From Taudactylus pleione (lineage: Eukaryota > Chordata > Amphibia > Anura > Myobatrachidae): DNA of 64,000 nt. The notes under the pieces were generated by a model. That model was not told where the DNA came from. It ran no database searches and was given only the letters and a program-made list of their open reading frames with translations. Positions 44,401-53,400 of this stretch are shown one piece after another. How positions within the stretch are numbered: position 1 is the stretch's first letter; every line of letters starts with the position of its first letter. The translations under genes were made by a program, and so were the position numbers. The stretch is taken from positions 1 through 64,000 of the forward strand of contig JAUIMM010001600.1 in assembly GCA_031769625.1 (NCBI GenBank). Direction: 5' to 3'.

Positions 44401-47400
44401 CATAAATAGCATAGATAGCATAGCATAAATAGCATAGCATAGATAGCATAGATAGCATAGCATAGATAGCATAGATAGCATAGATAGCATAGCATAGATA
44501 GCATAAATAGCATAGCATAGATAGCATAGATAGCATAGCATAGCATAGATAGCATAGGATAGCATAGTATAGCATAGATAGCATAGGATAGCATGGCATA
44601 GATAGCATAAATAGCATAGCATAGCATAAATAGCATAGCATAGATAGCATAGCATAAATAGCATAGCATAGCATAGCATAGATAGCATAGCATAAATAGC
44701 ATAGCATAGCATAGATAGCATAGCATAGCATAGCATAGCATAGATAGCATAGCAAGCATAGCATAGATAGCATAGCATAGATAGCATAGCATAGATAGCA
44801 TAGCATGTCAGTTTTCTATAGTAATGTCTTATGCATGAAGTCACCAGGAATGATGATGTGACCTAAAAGACGACAAGTCAATCGCTTCTGCGCTGCCGCA
44901 GTGTAACACAAGATAAATGAGCCCCTTATGTTACCCTCCGCCAAGGGATGGGGCAGACAGATTCAGCCAAGTGTAAACTCCTCACGCATGTCAGGGTTAT
45001 TTAGCCCATGGATACAGACTGTGATATACACTAATGTCTGGCAGCGGGATATTTTATAAATCTAGAAGGAAAACTATTTGGGGTCTGCCCAGCGCAGGAG
45101 AGAGGAGACGACCGGAATAATGGGATCCCTGACATGAATGTAAATAGCTGTAAGGCCCTGCAGTATAATGTACAATACATAGGGCATAATACAGCGGGAT
45201 GTAGGAAGACAGTAACACATACAGTACCAGGCGCCTTTATCTGTGACAATAGCTGTGACGCCCTGCAGTATAATGTACAATACATAGAGCATAATACAGC
45301 GGGATGCGGGAAGACAGTAACACATACAGTACCAGGCGCCTTTATCTGTGACAATAGCTGTGACGCCCTGCAGTATAATGTACAATACATAGGGTATAAT
45401 ACAGCGGGATGTAGGAAGACAGTAACACATACAGTACCAGGCGCCTTTATCTGTGACAATAGCTGTGACACCCTGCAGTATAATGTACAATACATAGGGT
45501 ATAATACAGCGGGATGTAGGAAGACAGTAACACATACAGTACCAGGCGCCTTTATCTGTGACAATAGCTGTGACGCCCTGCAGTATAATGTACAATACAT
45601 AGGGTCTAATACAGCGGGATGTAGGAAGACAGTAACACATACAGTACCAGGCGCCTTTATCTGTGACAATAGCTGTGACGCCCTGCGGTATAATGTACAA
45701 TACATAGGGTATAATACAGCGGGATGTAGGAAGACAGTAACACATACAGTACCAGGCGCCTTTATCTGTGACAATAGCTGTGACGCCCTGCAGTATAATG
45801 TACAATACATAGCGTATAATACAGCGGGATGTAGGAAGACAGTAACACATACAGTACCAGACGCCTTTATCTGTGACAATAGCTGTGACACCCTGCAGTA
45901 TAATGTACAATACATAGAGCATAATACAGCGGGATGTAGGAAGACAGTAACACATACAGTACCAGACGCCTTTATCTGTGACAATAGCTGTGACGCCCTG
46001 CAGTATAATGTACAATACATAGGGTATAATACAGCGGGATGTAGGAAGACAGTAACACATACAGTACCAGACGCCTTTATCTGTGACAATAGCTGTGACG
46101 CCCTGCAGTATAATGTACAATACATAGGGTATAATACAGCGGGATGTAGGAAGACAGTAACACATACAGTACCAGACGCCTTTATCTGTGACAATAGCTG
46201 TGACGCCCTGCAGTATAATGTACAATACATAGGGTATAATACAGCGGGATGTAGGAAGACAGTAACACATACAGTACCAGGCGCCTTTATCTGTGACAAT
46301 AGCTGCAAGGCCAGAGCGCGGGATCCCGAGTCACTGGTGTTCTCCAGACTCCATCCACTCAGTGCGTTGTGATGGCGCAGAAGGTAAACCGCCGCGTGGG
46401 CCAAATCTTCCAAGAACTGGGGACAGGAGACAAAGCGCGGTCACTCCGGGGCAGACGCAGAGAACATTCTCATTCTTACAGAGGAAACACCAACCAACAG
46501 GCAATATACAGGGAAACACCTGCCGCTACTCCCCGCAATGAGGAAAACGCCTGCCGCTACTCCCCGCAATGAGGAAACACCTGCCGCTACCATCTGCAAT
46601 GAGGAAACACCTGCCGCTACCACCCGCAATGAGGAAAACGCCTGCCGCTACCACCCGCAATGAGGAAACACCTGCCGCTACCACCCGCAATGAGGAAAAC
46701 GCCTGCCGCTACCACCCGCAATGAGGAAAACACCTGCCGCTACCACTCGCAATGAGGAAACACCTGCCGCTACCACCCGCAATGAGGAAAACGCCTGCCG
46801 CTACCACCCGCAATGAGGAAAACGCCTGCCGCTACCACCCGCAATGAGGAAAACACCTGCCGCTACCACCCGCAATGAGGAAAACACCTGCCGCTACCAC
46901 CTGCAATGAGGAAAACACCTGCCGCTACTCCCGGCAATGAGGAAAACACCTGCCGCTACCACCCGCAATGAGGAAAACACCTGCCGCTCCTCCCCGCAAT
47001 GAGGAAAACACCTGCCGCTCCTCCCCGCAATGAGGAAAACACCTGCCGCTACCCCCCGCAATGAGGAAAACACCTGCCGCTACCACCCGCAATGAGGAAA
47101 ACACCTGCCGCTACCACCCGCAATGAGGAAATCGCCTGCCGCCACCACCCGCAATGAGGAAAACACCTGCCGCTACTGCCCGCAATGAGGAAAACGCCTG
47201 CCGCTACCACCCACAATGAGGAAAACGCCTGCCGCTACCACCTGCAATGAGGATAACGCCTGCCGCTCCTCCCCGCAATGAGGAAACACCTGCCGCTATC
47301 ACCCGCAATGAGGAAAACGCCTGCCGCTACCAGCAATGAGGAAATCACCTGCCGCTCCTCCCTGCAATGAGGAAAACGCCTGCCGCTACTCCCCGCAATG

Positions 47401-50400
47401 AGGAAAACACCTGCCCCTACTTCCCGCAATGAGGAAAACGCCTGCCGCTACTCCCCGCAATGAGGAAAACACCTGCCGCTACTCTCGGCAATGAGGAAAA
47501 CACCTGCCGCTACCACCCGCAATGAGGAAATCACCTGCCGCTACCACCCGCAATGAGGAAAACACCTGCCGCTACCACCCGCAATGAGGAAATCGCCTGC
47601 CGCCACCACCCGCAATGAGGAAAACACCTGCCGCTACTGCCCGCAATGAGGAAAACGCCTGCCGCTACCACCCACAATGAGGAAAACGCCTGCCGCTACC
47701 ACCTGCAATGAGGATAACGCCTGCCGCTCCTCCCCGCAATGAGGAAACACCTGCCGCTATCACCCGCAATGAGGAAAACGCCTGCCGCTACCAGCAATGA
47801 GGAAATCACCTGCCGCTCCTCCCTGCAATGAGGAAAACGCCTGCCGCTACTCCCCGCAATGAGGAAAACACCTGCCCCTACTTCCCGCAATGAGGAAAAC
47901 GCCTGCCGCTACTCCCCGCAATGAGGAAACCGCCTGCCGCAGACTTGAGGACCCCTCTGGAATCAATTTTGCTACTTCAGGATTTTGTCCCCCACATTTA
48001 TTTTTTTAACCCCAAAATTAAACTAATTTTTTTTGGGGTGTCCCGTTTTTTCATTATTTTTTTTTTTTTTTACACACATTAATTTTAGGGGACACCCTGG
48101 GGTGCAGGCTATTTTTTTTTTAAGCCTGCACCCCTAAACCCCAATTCTGCACTTTTTTTCGCCACCTATTGTGTGGAGTAAAGTTACCCCTGTTTTTTTA
48201 CAGACTTTTCACACCGGTCGAAAAGTCTTTGGAATTGAATACGGGGATAATTAAAACAGGCGAAAATGAGGTAACGGTTTTCGCCTCAAATTTAAGACGG
48301 CCCTAAGGGGTAAATTTACTAAGATGGGAGTTCTATTAAGAAGTGATGTTGCCCATAGCAACCAGATTCTACTTCTCATTTATCTAGCACCTTCTAGAAG
48401 ATAATACCTGGAATCTGATTAGTTGCTATGGGCAACATCACTTCTTAATACAACTCCCATCTTAGTAAATGTACCCCTTACTCTCTGTGGTGTCACAAGC
48501 ATCATCTTATGAATGGTGGACGAGCAGAGAAAAGTTAAACCCCAATGTATATCCCATTACGTAACAACGTCTGACTGCTAAGCGTCCTCAGCTGGGGTAC
48601 AGAGATTCGTTTCTTCTCTCGGTTTAGTTCATTAGAAGCTTCGGAACAGACTGGGAACTGCAAAGGCCTCTATACTAGTGTTTGTATTCAGCATGTGTAA
48701 TGCCAGCGACGTTCCCAGTCCTAATGCTGATCTCCTGTTATTGTGTGTCTATGAGAAGTGCTATTACATGTGTTACTAATGTCCAGTCCTAATGCTGATC
48801 TCCTGTTATTGTGTGTCTATGAGAAGTGCTATTACATGTGTTACTTATGTCCAGGCCTAATGCTGATCTCCTGTTATTGTGTGTCTATGAGAAGTGCTAT
48901 TACATGTGTTACTTATGTCCAGTCCTAATGCTGATCTCCTGTTATTGTGTGTCTATGAGAAGTGCTATTACATGTGTTACTTATGTCCAGTCCTAATGCT
49001 GATCTCCTGTTATTGTGTGTCTATGAGAAGTGCTATTACATGTGTTACTTATGTCCAGCACTAATGCTGATCTCCTGTTATTGTGTCTCTATGAGAAGTG
49101 CTATTACATGTGTTACTTATGTCCAGTCCTAATGCTGATCTCCTGTTATTGTGTGTCTATGAGAAGTGATAATACATGTGTTACTTATGTCCAGTCCTAA
49201 TGCTGATCTCTTGTTATTGTGTGTCTATGAGAAGTGCTATTACATGTGTTAGTTATGTCCTGTCCTAATGCTGATCTCCTGTTATTGTGTCTCTATGAGA
49301 AGTGCTATTACATGTGTTACTTATGTCCAGCCCTAATGCTGATCTCCTGTTATTGTGTGTCTATGAGAAGTGCTATTACATGTGTTACTTATGTCCTGTC
49401 CTAATGCTGATCTCCTGTTATTGTGTGTCTATGAGAAGTGCTATTACATGTGTTAGTTATGTCCAGTCCTAATGCTGATCTCCTGTTATTGTGTGTCTAT
49501 GAGAAGTGCTATTACATGTGTTAGTTATGTCCTGTCCTAATGCTGATCTCCTGTTATTGTGTGTCTATGAGAAGTGCTATTACATGTGTTACTAATGTCC
49601 TGTCCTAATGCTGATCTCCTGTTATTGTGTGTCTATGAGAAGTGCTATTACATGTGTTAGTTATGTCCTGTCCTAATGCTGATCTCCTGTTATTGTGTGT
49701 CTATGAGAAGTGCTATTACATGTGTTAGTTATGTCCTGTCCTAATGCTGATCTCCTGTTATTGTGTGTCTATGAGAAGTGCTATTACATGTGTTACTTAT
49801 GTCCAGTCCTAATGCTGATCTCCTGTTATTGTGTCTCTATGAGAAGTGCTATTACATGTGTTACTAATGTCCAGTCCTAATGCTGATCTCCTGTTATTGT
49901 GTGTCTATGAGAAGTGCTATTACATGTGTTACTTATATCCTGTCCTAATGCTGATCTCCTGTTATTGTGTGTCTATGAGAAGTGCTATTACATGTGTTAC
50001 TAATGTCCAGTGCTAATGCTGATCTCCTGTTATTGTGTGTCTATGAGAAGTGCTATTACATGTGTTACTTATGTCCTGTCCTAATGCTGATCTCCTGTTA
50101 CTGTGTGTCTATGAGAAGTGCTATTACATGTGTTATGTCCAGTCCTAATGCTGATCTCCTGTTATTGTGTGTCTATGAGAAGTGCTATTACATGTGTTAC
50201 TAATGTCCAGTCCTAATGCTGATCTCCTGTTATTGTGTCTCTATGAGAAGTGCTATTACATGTGTTACTAATGTCCAGTCCTAATGCTGATCTCCTGTTA
50301 TTGTGTCTCTATGAGAAGTGCTATTACATGTGTTACTTATGTCCTGTCCTAATGCTGATCTCCTGTTAGTGTGTCTATGAGAAGTGCTATTACATGTGTT

Positions 50401-53400
50401 ACTAATGTCCAGTCCTAATGCTGATCTCCTGTTATTGTGTGTCTCTATGAGAAGTGCTATTACATGTGTTACTTATGTCCAGTCCTAATGCTGATCTCCT
50501 GTTATTGTGTCTCTATGAGAAGTGCTATTACATGTGTTACTTATGTCCAGTCCTAATGCTGATCTCCTGTTATTGTGTGTCTATGAGAAGTGCTATTACA
50601 TGTGTTACTTATGTCCAGCCCTAATGCTGATCTCCTGTTATTGTGTCTCTATGAGAAGTGCTATTACATGTGTTACTTATGTCCAGTCCTAATGCTGATC
50701 TCCTGTTATTGTGTCTCTATGAGAAGTGATAATACATGTGTTACTTATGTCCAGTCCTAATGCTGATCTCCTGTTATTGTGTCTCTATGAGAAGTGCTAT
50801 TACATGTGTTACTAATGTCCTGTCCTAATGCTGATCTCCTGTTATTGTGTCTCTATGAGAAGTGCTATTACATGTGTTACTTATGTCCAGTCCTAATGCT
50901 GATCTCCTGTTATTGTGTCTCTATGAGAAGTGCTATTACATGTGTTACTTATGTCCAGTCCTAATGCTGATCTCCTGTTATTGTGTGTCTATGAGAAGTG
51001 CTATTACATGTGTTACTAATGTCCTGTCCTAATGCTGATCTCCTGTTATTGTGTCTCTATGAGAAGTGCTATTACATGTGTTACTTATGTCCAGTCCTAA
51101 TGCTGATCTCCTGTTATTGTGTCTCTATGAGAAGTGCTATTACATGTGTTACTTATGTCCAGTCCTAATGCTGATCTCCTGTTATTGTGTGTCTATGAGA
51201 AGTGCTATTACATGTGTTACTAATGTCCTGTCCTAATGCTGATCTCCTGTTATTGTGTGTCTATGAGAAGTGCTATTACATGTGTTACTAATGTCCAGTC
51301 CTAATGCTGATCTCCTGTTATTATGTGTCTATGAGAAGTGCTATTACATGTGTTACTTATGTCCAGTCCTAATGCTGATCTCCTGTTAATGTGTGTCTAT
51401 GAGAAGTGCTATTACATGTGTTACTTATGTCCAGTCCTAATGCTGATCTCCTGTTATTATGTGTCTATGAGAAGTGCTATTACATGTGTTACTTATGTCC
51501 AGTCCTAATGCTGATCTCCTGTTATTATGTGTCTATGAGAAGTGCTATTACATGTGTTACTTATGTCTAGTCCTAATGCTGATCTCTTGTATTGTGTTTC
51601 TCTGAGAACTGCTATTACATGTGTTACTAATGTCCAGTCCTAATGCTGATCTGTTATTGTGTATCTATGAGAAGTGCTATTACATGTGTTACTTATTGTG
51701 TGTCTATGAGAAGTGATATTACATGTGTTACTTATGTCCATTCCTAATGCTGATCTCCTGTTATTGTGTGTCTATGAGAAGTGCTATTACATGTTTTACT
51801 TATGTTTAGTCTAAACTTGGTTTTATTGAAAGATGACAAATCATATCAAACCCTAATAACTTTGGTTTGTTAATGTTAGAAAGCATTAAAACGTGATTGA
51901 CGGAGGTTTCTAATACATAGCAAGATTCTTTTATTTAAACATTAATGCAAAAAAACTGGTTTAAACAAAAAAACAAAAAAAAAAACAGGGGTTTTTTTGT
52001 TTGTTTTTTTAAAACTGTTTTTTTTCCAACCCTGGAAATATCACATTACACTCCTCTATTACTATTACTTCCGGTAACGCCAGCTACAAGCGGCAGATGT
52101 AGTCTCTGCCACTCTGCGTTCCTCTGATATTAGATGGCGAGATCACACCAAACATCACTAATTGTTCCATAGAACACACCGGCCGCTACCCCAGCAATAC
52201 TTAGATTAAAATATAATAATATTACAAAGAGAAATAACAGCATCAGTGAGCATTACAGCTACTGTAACCTAAGAACCAAATCTTAAACCAGAGGTTCCTA
52301 AACTCAAGACATCCTGACGGTCCATGTTTAAAGGATATCAATGCTTGAGCACAGGTGACTTAATTCATTTAGATATAACCATCTGTGCTCAGCCATGGAT
52401 ATCCTTAAAACCTGGACTGCTTATGGTTACACACAGACACAGTCGCACACCCGCGTCTGACTAGACACGCCCTATTACCTCCCATAAACGCAAACACTGA
52501 CTGTCCATCACTCTGTGTCCAAATTCTCACTGCAATCGCCATCGGTAACCAATGAAGACACATACACAGTGCAACTCAGACAATACAAGAAATATCACTC
52601 AACTGCGCAAACATCGGTATAAGGTCCAGCGCTAAATCACACAGCCTAATATTTGTATATTGCTGTATAATACCGTACATAGAAGACAGAACGCCATCCC
52701 AGTGTGGGATTATTACACTCAACACAAAGTGGATAATGCCGACATTAACCTGCTGCGTCTGACTCCCTGTTACTTGCTCGCTGTTGTCAGCGCCGACCAT
52801 GCGAATGACAATACCGCTCTTCTCCTCGGCCGTTCCCCTCAGAATGTCGATGAGAAACAGCGTGAACTGCTCTCTGCCGATCTCTGCACCGGAACCCGAG
52901 GGCTTGCCGGTAATGTTCATGCTTTGCATGCCGCGGAAAATCCGCTGGCACATGGCGGCTGGCAATGAACTCCCAACAGCATCCTGGGAAAAACAAGCAA
53001 AGGGTTCTGGGTAAAGTTACTGTACAACATAAATCCACAGCTTTATTTACACATTTACAAACGTGAAGTGAAACAAAGGGATGGGTGTGTGATGTCGGCA
53101 GTCTTATGCGGCCTGGATTATTATTAATTTGTTTTTATCATTTATAAAAAGGCGCCACAAGGGGTCAGTAGCACCGTACACAGGAATAACGCTGACAACA
53201 GGATACACGAGTGCAGATACGGGGAGGGGTACTAGATACACCACCATGGTCCTTAGCACATACACTCAGAACAGAAACGTATGGTCCCTGTGTCCATAAA
53301 CCCTCACTAAATCCCCTGCTACTTCTGTGGACACAATATACAACATATATGTAGAAATATCACTTTCTGGCGTTTTCCAGAACTGATGATATTGGAGATA

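Noticed and set aside
42655..44844. 729-, 711- and 594-codon frames with CYLCYAIYAMLSM-like repeats
   Set aside because: Three overlapping frames of the ATAGC array lack stops simply because GCTAT-type steps encode none. No gene.
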